Source of the DNA: Albirhodobacter sp042466415 | Lineage (GTDB): Bacteria > Pseudomonadota > Alphaproteobacteria > Rhodobacterales > Rhodobacteraceae | NCBI RefSeq assembly: GCF_042466415.1 | Contig: NZ_JAXHCH010000002.1 | Coordinates: 1,984,001-2,048,000, forward strand | Length of the DNA stretch: 64,000 nucleotides | Direction of reading: 5' to 3' | Shown: positions 35,471 through 42,922 of the stretch, one piece after another | Layout: each line of letters begins with the position of its first letter | How positions within the stretch are numbered: position 1 is the stretch's first letter | Translations under genes and position numbers: made by a program | Notes under the pieces: generated by a model | Seen by the model: only the letters and a program-made list of their open reading frames with translations | The model's database searches: none | Told to the model about the DNA's origin: nothing

Positions 35471-36346
35471 ATGGGCATTCAATCGGTCGGGATCGTCGGC
35501 GCGGGGCAGATGGGCAACGGTATTGCGCATGTGTTCGCATTGGCCGGATATGACGTTCTTCTCAACGATATCAACGCCGAAGGCCTTTCAAACGCACTAA
35601 AGCTGATCGAGAAGAACCTTGATCGCCAAGTGTCGCGCGAAAAGATCAGCCAATCAGATCGCGATAGCGCGCTTGGCCGCATTTCGACGACGCTGACCCT
35701 CACAGATCTCGGTCAATGCGATCTGATTATCGAGGCTGCAACCGAGCGCGAAGAGGTAAAGCAAAAGATCTTCGATAGTTTGTTGCCACACCTTAAGCCG
35801 GAAACGATCCTGACTTCGAATACTTCGTCGATTTCAATCACGCGCCTTGCCTCGCGCACCGATCGTCCCGAAAAATTCATGGGGTTCCATTTCATGAACC
35901 CTGTTCCGATCATGCAGTTGGTCGAGTTGATCCGCGGCATCGCGACAGATGAGGCGACCTACAAATCCCTCCATGAGGTCGTTGAAAAGCTTGGGAAAAC
36001 CGCGGCGAGTGCGGAAGACTTTCCTGCCTTTATCGTCAACCGGATCTTGATGCCCATGATCAACGAGGCGGTCTATACGCTTTATGAGGGCGTTGGAAAC
36101 GTGCGATCAATCGACGAATCAATGAAGCTCGGCGCGAACCACCCGATGGGGCCACTCGAGCTCGCAGATTTCATTGGTCTGGACACCTGCCTTGCCATCA
36201 TGAACGTGCTGCACGATGGATTGGCGGATACGAAATACCGTCCGTGTCCGCTTCTGACCAAATATGTTGAGGCCGGCTGGTTGGGACGCAAAACGGGTCG
36301 TGGCTTCTACGACTATCGCGGCGAAACGCCGGTTCCGACGCGGTAA
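35471..36346 (+). CDS. 3-hydroxybutyryl-CoA dehydrogenase
   Basis: The 291-residue protein has the N-terminal Rossmann motif GIVGAGQMGNGIAHVFALAG (residues 7-26), the catalytic region FMGFHFMNPVPIMQLVELIR with the active-site His, and the signature EDFPAFIVNRILMPMINEAV. The length matches single-domain 3-hydroxyacyl-CoA dehydrogenases. It interconverts acetoacetyl-CoA and 3-hydroxybutyryl-CoA, feeding butyrate or PHB metabolism and the ethylmalonyl-CoA route. Its closeness to etfBA fits fatty-acid metabolism. NADP or NAD preference is not resolved. Confidence 0.93.
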   Translation: MGIQSVGIVGAGQMGNGIAHVFALAGYDVLLNDINAEGLSNALKLIEKNLDRQVSREKISQSDRDSALGRISTTLTLTDLGQCDLIIEAATEREEVKQKIFDSLLPHLKPETILTSNTSSISITRLASRTDRPEKFMGFHFMNPVPIMQLVELIRGIATDEATYKSLHEVVEKLGKTAASAEDFPAFIVNRILMPMINEAVYTLYEGVGNVRSIDESMKLGANHPMGPLELADFIGLDTCLAIMNVLHDGLADTKYRPCPLLTKYVEAGWLGRKTGRGFYDYRGETPVPTR

Positions 36347-36370
36347 GCGCGGACATAGAGATTTGTAAAC

Positions 36371-36388
36371 GGGGGGCCGTGGCCCCCC
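36371..36388. terminator. Possible terminator between hbd and HPr genes
   Basis: A perfect GGGGGGCC/GGCCCCCC inverted repeat with only a GT spacer (36371-36378 with 36381-36388) lies between convergent genes. There is no T-run on either side, so termination efficiency is uncertain; it may protect the 3' ends of both transcripts. Confidence 0.5.
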
Positions 36389-36395
36389 TAGCCGA

Positions 36396-36668
36396 TCACA
36401 TATCTTCGCCGAACCGGTTTGCAACGAGTTCACGCAGCGCCTGCGCCAAAGCTTCGTCGTCGGGGCCTGTGCAGGTTACCAGAATAGATGTGCCTTTTGA
36501 GGCAGCCAACATTAACAACCCCATGATAGAATCGCCGGTGACGCGCATCCCGTCTTTCTCGACATGCGCTTGCGCCTCGAACTGCTCGACTACCTCGACA
36601 AACTTGGCCGAGGCGCGTGCGTGCAATCCTTTGACGTTGACGATCTCAAGCTCCATCGGGTCGGTCAT
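36396..36668 (-). CDS. HPr family phosphocarrier protein
   Basis: The 90-residue protein carries the phosphorylatable His16 in VKGLHARASAKFVEVVEQF and a regulatory Ser47 in GDSIMGLLML. HPr receives phosphate from enzyme I and passes it to EIIA. With HprK encoded three genes upstream, Ser47 phosphorylation is plausible. No sugar-specific EIIB or EIIC is nearby, so this is a regulatory PTS of the alphaproteobacterial type. The start overlaps the EIIA stop by four bases. Confidence 0.94.
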   Translation of the reverse strand: MTDPMELEIVNVKGLHARASAKFVEVVEQFEAQAHVEKDGMRVTGDSIMGLLMLAASKGTSILVTCTGPDDEALAQALRELVANRFGEDM

Positions 36669-37066
36669 TTATATCCTCCGGTGGGGATCGAATAGCTGTT
36701 GATGTATTTGCGCCCTGCTTCCAACGCGGCCCCCACGGCCGATTGCACGTCGAGCGAGCGCGATTTGGCAAGCTTGATCAATAGCGGGAGATTGGCGCCG
36801 TAAATAATCTCGCGGTTCGCAGCTTCACAGGCCATCAAAGACAGGTTCGAGGGCGAGCCACCGAAGATATCGGTCACCACGACAACCCCGTCGCCACTGT
36901 CCACCGCATCCGCCGCGATGCAGATTTCCGCCTGCTTCGACTGACGGTCATGGTCCGCTTCCATAGTTATGGCGCGGATACCACTTTGCGGCCCAACAAC
37001 ATGCTCAATCGCTGCGAGATATTCTCGCGCGAGCCCGCCATGTGCAACGATCACGATTCCGATCAA
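36665..37066 (-). CDS. PTS EIIA component, mannose family
   Basis: The 133-residue protein has the EIIA-Man fold motif MIGIVIVAHGGLAREYLAAI with the active His9, and VVVVTDIFGGSPSNLSLMAC (residues 81-100). No EIIB domain is fused and no permease is nearby. In alphaproteobacteria such orphan EIIA proteins act in signalling, including control of two-component systems. It overlaps rapZ and the HPr gene by four bases each, so all are made from one transcript. Confidence 0.93.
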   Translation of the reverse strand: MIGIVIVAHGGLAREYLAAIEHVVGPQSGIRAITMEADHDRQSKQAEICIAADAVDSGDGVVVVTDIFGGSPSNLSLMACEAANREIIYGANLPLLIKLAKSRSLDVQSAVGAALEAGRKYINSYSIPTGGYK

Positions 37067-38016
37067 GCGTCTTTCCCTGTCACATTGCCATGCGAGACGA
37101 GGCCCCGCCGCTCCAGTTCACGATGTCTTTTAGACACGTGCCAGCCGCCCTCTGCAAGCAGATTGGACATGATTTCTGTCAAGGCAACGGAGCGGTGTTG
37201 CCCTCCTGTACAGCCGAAGCCGATCGAGAGGTGGCTTTTGCCCTCCTCCAGATGCGCCGGCAATACAAATTGCAGCAAGCCGTGCACGTGATCGACGAAG
37301 CCAGTGAAGCGTTCATCACGTGCGATATAGGCCTGAACGGCCGCATCACGCCCGTCCATCGGGCGCAGATCCGCGTTCCAGTGCGGGTTAGACAGGAAAC
37401 GGCAATCAAACATGATGTCGATCCCGCGCGGCGTCCCACGTTTGTAGGAAAACGAATGCAACGACACCGACATCTGTGGCACATGCATCCGCGAAAACCA
37501 TCGCGTCACTTCCGCCCGACAGTCATGCACCGTCATCGCCGAGGTATCGATCAGAACGTCCGCGCGCTGCCGGATTGGCGCGAGCATATCCAATTCTTGT
37601 GCGATACCAACCAAAGGGCTATCGATCGAGAGCGGATGGCGCCGGCGCGTCTCTGAATAACGCCGGACCAAAACATCAGCCGCACAATCAAGATAGAGAA
37701 CTTCCAGTGTGATCGCAGGTTCCCGTGTGAGGCGATCAATCATCTCGATCAAACCCGCAGCGGAAAACTCGCGATTTCTGACATCAATCCCCAACGCCAG
37801 CGGCTGTCCGAGAGGCGAAGACAAAAGCCGCGGCACGAGCGACAATGGCAAATTGTCTATCGTTTCATATCCAAGATCTTCCAGCGTCGAGATCGTCGTG
37901 GATCGTCCCGCTCCCGATGGCCCCGTGACGAGCACAACACGCTGGCTTTGGGATGGATCAGCTTGCGCATCATCTTGCGCCGAGTCCTTCGCGTGAGGGT
38001 GCTCAACTTCGGTCAT
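37063..38016 (-). CDS. rapZ: RNase adapter protein RapZ (nucleotide-binding)
   Basis: The 317-residue protein has an N-terminal Walker A region TGPSGAGRST (residues 31-40), with Arg where the usual lysine sits. LEDLGYETIDNLPLSLVPRL follows. The C-terminal domain ends SIGFGCTGGQHRSVALTEIM, the RapZ/YvcJ signature. The N-terminus is extended by about 25 acidic residues. In E. coli RapZ controls GlmZ sRNA decay; no such partner is known to me here. It overlaps hprK by four bases and the EIIA gene by four bases. Confidence 0.92.
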   Translation of the reverse strand: MTEVEHPHAKDSAQDDAQADPSQSQRVVLVTGPSGAGRSTTISTLEDLGYETIDNLPLSLVPRLLSSPLGQPLALGIDVRNREFSAAGLIEMIDRLTREPAITLEVLYLDCAADVLVRRYSETRRRHPLSIDSPLVGIAQELDMLAPIRQRADVLIDTSAMTVHDCRAEVTRWFSRMHVPQMSVSLHSFSYKRGTPRGIDIMFDCRFLSNPHWNADLRPMDGRDAAVQAYIARDERFTGFVDHVHGLLQFVLPAHLEEGKSHLSIGFGCTGGQHRSVALTEIMSNLLAEGGWHVSKRHRELERRGLVSHGNVTGKDA

Positions 38017-38459
38017 ATGTCTCGCCCCTCCTTCAAATACTGCAGAATCCCTAGCCAAGCCTGCGCAGAGCCGCCCGCGAGCACAAGAGGCAAAGCGATA
38101 TTTTCGGCACTCCAAAGATGCGCAGACGGATAGCGATCAGGTTCGGGACGCCCCAGATCAACGGCCAGATGCAGCGGCGCCTCACTCAAGAACTGCGCGC
38201 GTAAGAGTCCGATGCCTCGCGCCTCGATCTTGCCTTGCAGCACAGGCGGCGCCGACGCAATCAGCGCGCCGTCGCGCGCGACAAGCGTAGTCTGATCGTC
38301 AGCAACCAAAACCGCGCCATGCGCCATCAACTGCAAAGCGAGGGTTGATTTACCCGTGCCCGAGGGCCCCAAAATAAGACAGCCGCGCCCGTTGAGCGCG
38401 ACTGTCGAAGCGTGAATGGTACGCGGATCGGATAGAGGAGGCTTTGACGCCATCGACAT
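38013..38459 (-). CDS. hprK: HPr kinase/phosphorylase, short alphaproteobacterial form
   Basis: The 148-residue protein corresponds only to the C-terminal catalytic domain of Firmicute HprK (about 310 residues). The Walker A loop is GPSGTGKST (residues 31-39), the capping-loop region ADDQTTLVAR follows, and the HprK signature area is around LQGKIEARGIGLLRAQF. Short forms are normal in alphaproteobacteria. It phosphorylates the regulatory serine of HPr. It starts 3 bases after the chvG stop, so sensor kinase and PTS are linked in one operon. Confidence 0.92.
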   Translation of the reverse strand: MSMASKPPLSDPRTIHASTVALNGRGCLILGPSGTGKSTLALQLMAHGAVLVADDQTTLVARDGALIASAPPVLQGKIEARGIGLLRAQFLSEAPLHLAVDLGRPEPDRYPSAHLWSAENIALPLVLAGGSAQAWLGILQYLKEGRDI

Positions 38460-38462
38460 AGG

Positions 38463-40190
38463 TTAAACCGGCAGCCCCACGACAAAGCGCGCACCCAAAG
38501 GCTCCGATGTGATGTCGGCATCCGTGGGGCGGATATTCTCGGCCCAGATCACGCCACCGTGCGCCTCAACGATCTGCTTTGAGATGGCTAAGCCAAGGCC
38601 CGAGTGATCCCCGAACTGGCCCTCCGGCCGCTCTGAATAAAACCGCTTGAAGACCTTACCCAAAGCCTCCTCCGGAATGCCGGGGCCTGTATCCTCTACC
38701 ACGATCAAAACACGGTTCTCACGTTTACGCGCCCAAATCCGTACGGCATCCCCCTCCTCGCAGAAGGAAATTGCATTGGTGATCAGGTTCACGAAAACCT
38801 GCGCTAGACGCCCTTCCAGACCGAGGATCTCGATCGGGCGCTGAGGAAGGTCGGTGATAAACTCAACTTGTTTCGCCGTTGCTTGCTGGCCAAGGTATTC
38901 TGCAAGGTTCGAGAGCGTCTTGATCAGATCAAACGCTTCTTCTTCTTCGCGCACCAGCTCACTGTCCAGACGTGATGCATTCGAGATGTCGGACACCAGC
39001 CGATCGAGCCGCCGCACATCATGATCGATCACTTCCAGCAATCGCGCTCGGTGATCCTCCCGCTTCACAATATGAAGCGAAGCCACCGCAGAGCGCATTG
39101 AGGCAAGGGGGTTTTTGATCTCATGGGCGACATCCGCCGCGAATTGTTCATTTGCATCGATCCGGTCGTAAAGCGCCGCGACCATGCCCCGCATCGCGCC
39201 GGACAATCGCCCAATCTCGTCAGGCCGCGCTGTTAAATCGGGAATGCGAACGCGCGAGGGCGACATTTTGCGAGCATTCTTATCGCGCCCGATTTCGGCA
39301 GCTGCCGCCAAATCTGACAACGGATTGGCGATTGTCGACGCCAGAACGAGCGACAAGCCGATGGAAACGATGATCGCAATGACGAACATCTGCAATACCT
39401 GCTCACGCTCAACGCGCACGAGCTGGTCGATTTCGCCCGCAGCCGATGTAAGAGCAATCCGCCCGACCTGAGACCCGTTTTGATAAAGCCCTGTGCCGAC
39501 CGCGAAAATCATCGCGCCATTCACGTCACGACTGGTTTCGACTTGCGTGACATCTGGCGAAAGGGATCGCACCACGGCATCGGCAATTCCGCGGGTATCA
39601 ACCGTGGAGTCTCCGCTTGGCGCGCGGTTGAGAAGCATCGCGAGCCCGTCCCAAAGCCGCCCGAGCGCATCGGTGATCAAGGTTGAACGATGATCGGAAT
39701 TCAATCCGTTGACAGCCTCAGGCGCAGCAGTCGGCACGGAGGCGCTGGAAGCAACCAAAGCGCCCGTCGTATCAAAGACGAACAACTCTGCCCCGATCGG
39801 AAGCTCAATTCCCGACAAAACATCCGCGACATCCAGCCCGTCGCCCACCGCAAGATTTACGGGCGCCTCTTTGGGCATCCGCGCCTCAAATACGTCCGCC
39901 AGAAGCTGCGCCTCGGTCGCGATCGCGGCTTCGCGCTGAAGCACGAGGCTATCGCGGAACGGGTTGAGGTAGAGGACACCCGCCACCATAATAATCATCG
40001 CGATCAAGTTAAACATGATGATCTTGCGCGCGAGCGGCGACGAGTTGAGCGAAATCACCCCCCGCCGAGAACGTCCCTCGCGCAACTCATTGTCAACCGC
40101 GCTTTCGGGCGCGATCCAATCCTCTCCGAGGACCACATCTGTTCTAGGCGGCTTTGCCTTACCCACTCCGATCCCCGACGCGATAGTCAT
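38463..40190 (-). CDS. chvG: Sensor histidine kinase ChvG
   Basis: The 575-residue protein has a cytoplasmic N-terminal tail and a first transmembrane helix (about residues 57-77). A periplasmic sensor region of roughly 190 residues follows, then a second helix (267-287) and a HAMP region. The HisKA motif FAADVAHEIKNPLASMRSAV holds His356, and the ATPase domain has VVEDTGPGIPEEALGKVFKR and FGDHSGLGLAISKQIVEAHG. ChvG proteins (ExoS in Sinorhizobium) sense acid or envelope conditions. It overlaps chvI by four bases. Confidence 0.93.
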   Translation of the reverse strand: MTIASGIGVGKAKPPRTDVVLGEDWIAPESAVDNELREGRSRRGVISLNSSPLARKIIMFNLIAMIIMVAGVLYLNPFRDSLVLQREAAIATEAQLLADVFEARMPKEAPVNLAVGDGLDVADVLSGIELPIGAELFVFDTTGALVASSASVPTAAPEAVNGLNSDHRSTLITDALGRLWDGLAMLLNRAPSGDSTVDTRGIADAVVRSLSPDVTQVETSRDVNGAMIFAVGTGLYQNGSQVGRIALTSAAGEIDQLVRVEREQVLQMFVIAIIVSIGLSLVLASTIANPLSDLAAAAEIGRDKNARKMSPSRVRIPDLTARPDEIGRLSGAMRGMVAALYDRIDANEQFAADVAHEIKNPLASMRSAVASLHIVKREDHRARLLEVIDHDVRRLDRLVSDISNASRLDSELVREEEEAFDLIKTLSNLAEYLGQQATAKQVEFITDLPQRPIEILGLEGRLAQVFVNLITNAISFCEEGDAVRIWARKRENRVLIVVEDTGPGIPEEALGKVFKRFYSERPEGQFGDHSGLGLAISKQIVEAHGGVIWAENIRPTDADITSEPLGARFVVGLPV

Positions 40191-40888
40191 TCTTCGTTGT
40201 AACGATAGCCGATGCCATAGAGTGTCTCGATGGCTGAAAACTCGTCATCCGCAGTCCGCATTTTCTTGCGAAGGCGTTTGATATGGCTGTCGATTGTGCG
40301 GTCATCGACATAGACTTGATCGTCGTAGGCCACATCCATCAACTGGTCCCGCGATTTCACGAAGCCAGGGCGAGTCGCAAGCGCTTGCAGTAACAAGAAC
40401 TCTGTCACCGTCAAAGTGACCTCATTCCCCTTCCACGTCACCGAATGGCGCAGAGGGTCCATCGAAAGCGCCCCGCGGACCATGACTTTCGTATCCTCGG
40501 TCGTCGCGACTTCGCCTGTCGTAATCGCATCTTGGCGACGCAACAACGACCGGATGCGCTCGACGAGTAGGCGTTGGGAAAACGGCTTCTTGACGTAGTC
40601 ATCGGCGCCCATCCGAAGGCCCAAAACCTCGTCAATCTCGTCATCTTTCGACGTCAGGAAAATCACGGGCATCGTCGTTTTCTGGCGCAGACGCTGCAGC
40701 AGGTCCATGCCATCCATGCGCGGCATTTTGATGTCCAAAACGGCCATGTCGGGCAGGCGCTTGTTGAACGCATCCAACGCTGATTGCCCGTCATTATAAG
40801 TCTCAACCTCGAAGCCTTCAGCCTCAAGCGTCATTGAAACTGAAGTTAGAATATTGCGGTCATCATCGACCAACGCGATTCTCGACAT
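40187..40888 (-). CDS. chvI: Response regulator ChvI
   Basis: The 233-residue OmpR-family regulator starts MSRIALVDDDRNILTSVSMT. The receiver domain carries the phosphoacceptor Asp52 in MAVLDIKMPRMDG, and the winged-helix output domain has VTLTVTEFLLLQALATRPGF and DDRTIDSHIKRLRKKMR. It is the first gene of the chvI-chvG-hprK-rapZ-EIIA-HPr operon, with a good promoter upstream. The longer frame (seven more codons) lacks support. ChvI regulates envelope and central carbon genes in rhizobia, and pckA is divergent here. Confidence 0.94.
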   Translation of the reverse strand: MSRIALVDDDRNILTSVSMTLEAEGFEVETYNDGQSALDAFNKRLPDMAVLDIKMPRMDGMDLLQRLRQKTTMPVIFLTSKDDEIDEVLGLRMGADDYVKKPFSQRLLVERIRSLLRRQDAITTGEVATTEDTKVMVRGALSMDPLRHSVTWKGNEVTLTVTEFLLLQALATRPGFVKSRDQLMDVAYDDQVYVDDRTIDSHIKRLRKKMRTADDEFSAIETLYGIGYRYNEE

Positions 40889-40925
40889 CGTTTGTACCCC
40901 ACAACACATTCGTTATTTTTCGGCG

Positions 40926-40954
40926 ATTGTCGCCTTTCGCGCGCGGGGAATCAA
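40926..40954 (-). promoter_or_regulatory. Predicted chvI promoter
   Basis: TTGATT (complement of 40949-40954) and GACAAT (complement of 40926-40931) are separated by 17 bases on the minus strand, giving a leader of about 30 bases before the chvI ATG. The whole 344-base chvI-pckA divergent spacer (40889-41232) holds this promoter, the direct repeats at 41050-41083, a possible pckA -10 at 41122-41127, and a CCCGG/CCGGG hairpin at 41172-41185. Confidence 0.6.
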
Positions 40955-41049
40955 CCTTGATGTGCGAATCACAGGGCGGCACCGAATCATCCGTGCGAAA
41001 AAAGCAGAAGTTCGACTAATTTGCCGCACCTCTGAGCATCTGGTTCATT

Positions 41050-41083
41050 TGGTTGCGCTAACCCGAAAAGTGGTTGCGCTAAC
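41050..41083 (+). promoter_or_regulatory. Two 13-bp direct repeats upstream of pckA, likely operators
   Basis: The sequence TGGTTGCGCTAAC occurs exactly twice, at 41050-41062 and 41071-41083, a 21-bp period (two helical turns). Its complement GTTAGCGCAACCA matches one half of the GTTAGCGCTAAC palindrome typical of LacI-family operators. If TTATAC at 41122-41127 is the pckA -10 box, the copies centre near -78 and -57, where activators bind. CceR, a LacI-family regulator of gluconeogenesis in Rhodobacter, is a candidate by inference. Confidence 0.6.
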
Positions 41084-41232
41084 AGGGGTTAGGTAGGGTA
41101 GCCCATCATGAAAACGTCATGTTATACCCCCTTATCGGGACGTCGAAATCGACCCGGTCGGTATCCCAAGGCCCGGGATGCCGGGAGGAATCCTAAAATA
41201 GACGCCGCATGACGGCATCAGGAGCTTACAAG

Positions 41233-42831
41233 ATGAGCATTGGACGTGTGAACCCGACGAACCGCCTTGAAGATCAGGGCATTTCCGGTCTGGGCAATGT
41301 CTATTATAACCTGATCGAGCCCGCCCTCGTCGAAAGCGCTTTGCAGCGCGGCGAGGGAACACTGGGCAAAGGGGGCGCTTTCTATTGCACCACCGGATCC
41401 CATACGGGACGGTCGCCCAAGGATAAATTCGTTGTGCGCACGCCCGGCGTCGAAGACAGCATCTGGTGGGATAACAATGCCCCGATGTCGCCTGACCATT
41501 TCGACATCCTGCACACCGATATGATCGCGCACATGAAGGGCAAGGATTACTTCGTCCAAGACCTCTATGCAGGTGCCGATGCCGAAGAACGCCTTGACGT
41601 GCGGGTGGTAACCGAGCTCGCGTGGCACGGCCTCTTCATCCGTCACATGCTGCGCCGTCCAGAAGCGTCAGAGCTAGAGGCATTCCAACAAGATTTCACG
41701 ATCATCAACTGCCCGACGTTTAAAGCAGATCCGTCGCGTCACGGCTGTCGGTCGGAGACCGTGATCGCGATGAACTTCGAGAAGAAGCTGATCCTGATCG
41801 CAAACACCGCTTATGCGGGCGAGAACAAGAAATCCGTCTTCACGCTTCTCAACTACATCCTGCCCGGCAAGGGTGTGATGGCGATGCATTGCTCCGCCAA
41901 CCACGCCATTGGCAACGAAGACGACACGGCGATTTTCTTCGGTCTTTCGGGCACCGGTAAGACGACGCTCTCGGCGGACCCGTCGCGCATCCTGATCGGT
42001 GATGACGAGCACGGCTGGTCAGATCGCGGGACATTCAACTTCGAGGGTGGCTGCTACGCGAAAACCATCAACCTCAATGCTGAGGCCGAGCCGGAGATCT
42101 ACGCGACATGCTCGAAATTCGGCACTGTTGTTGAGAACATGGTGTTCGATGCAGACACGCTGGAACTCGATTTCGAAGACAATTCGATAACCGACAATAT
42201 GCGTTGCGCCTACCCGCTTGATTACATCTCGAACGCCTCGGAAAGCTCGCTTGGCGGTCACCCGAAGAATATCATCATGCTCACGTGCGACGCTTACGGT
42301 GTCTTGCCCCCGATCTCGAGGCTGACTCCTGCGCAAGCGATGTATCATTTCCTATCCGGTTTCACGTCGAAAACACCGGGAACGGAAGTCGGAATCGTTG
42401 AGCCCACGCCGACATTCTCAACATGCTTTGGCGCGCCTTTCATGCCGCGTCGGCCAGAGGTCTACGGCAAGCTCTTGCAAGCCAAGATCGCAGAGTTTGG
42501 ATCGTCGTGCTGGTTGGTCAACACCGGTTGGACCGGCGGCGCGTTCGGTACTGGGAAACGCATGCCGATCAAGGCAACCCGTGCCCTGCTGACCGCGGCG
42601 CTTGACGGTTCGCTCAACACTGCAGAGTTCCGCAAAGATCCGAACTTCGGATTCGATGTGCCGGTCTCTGTCGAAGGTGTTGACGATACCTTGCTCAACC
42701 CGCGCGATACCTGGACAGACAAGGCAGCATATGATGCGCAAGCGGCGAAACTTGTCGGCATGTTCTGCGACAACTTCGCACAATACGTCCCGTTCATCGA
42801 CGAGGACGTTAAGGCGGCCGCGATCGGTTGA
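41233..42831 (+). CDS. pckA: Phosphoenolpyruvate carboxykinase (ATP)
   Basis: The 532-residue protein has the kinase-1a P-loop FFGLSGTGKTTLSADP (residues 235-250), the HCSANHAIG region, the metal-binding IGDDEHGWSDRGTFNFEGGC region and the signature SHTGRSPKDKFVVRTPG. It converts oxaloacetate and ATP to PEP and CO2, the first committed step of gluconeogenesis. The ATG at 41233 has AGGAG eight bases upstream, better than the ATG at 41209. It is divergent from chvI and ends in a strong terminator. Confidence 0.97.
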   Translation: MSIGRVNPTNRLEDQGISGLGNVYYNLIEPALVESALQRGEGTLGKGGAFYCTTGSHTGRSPKDKFVVRTPGVEDSIWWDNNAPMSPDHFDILHTDMIAHMKGKDYFVQDLYAGADAEERLDVRVVTELAWHGLFIRHMLRRPEASELEAFQQDFTIINCPTFKADPSRHGCRSETVIAMNFEKKLILIANTAYAGENKKSVFTLLNYILPGKGVMAMHCSANHAIGNEDDTAIFFGLSGTGKTTLSADPSRILIGDDEHGWSDRGTFNFEGGCYAKTINLNAEAEPEIYATCSKFGTVVENMVFDADTLELDFEDNSITDNMRCAYPLDYISNASESSLGGHPKNIIMLTCDAYGVLPPISRLTPAQAMYHFLSGFTSKTPGTEVGIVEPTPTFSTCFGAPFMPRRPEVYGKLLQAKIAEFGSSCWLVNTGWTGGAFGTGKRMPIKATRALLTAALDGSLNTAEFRKDPNFGFDVPVSVEGVDDTLLNPRDTWTDKAAYDAQAAKLVGMFCDNFAQYVPFIDEDVKAAAIG

Positions 42832-42850
42832 TAGCTGAAAACACGTAAAG

Positions 42851-42880
42851 AAAAGGCCGAGCTCAATGCTCGGCCTTTTT
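42851..42880. terminator. Terminator between pckA and rnr
   Basis: A 12-bp AAAAGGCCGAGC/GCTCGGCCTTTT stem (42851-42862 with 42868-42879, loop TCAAT) with five T at its plus-strand end lies between the convergent genes pckA and rnr. The A-rich left arm makes it usable in both directions. Confidence 0.88.
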
Positions 42881-42922
42881 GATTTCAGACGCTTGCGCAG
42901 TCTCGCAGCGCACAGCCGTTGT

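Noticed and set aside
38013..38459. HprK as a truncated pseudogene because it is half the Firmicute length
   Set aside because: Short HprK proteins of this size are normal in alphaproteobacteria, the P-loop is intact and the gene is tightly embedded in its operon.
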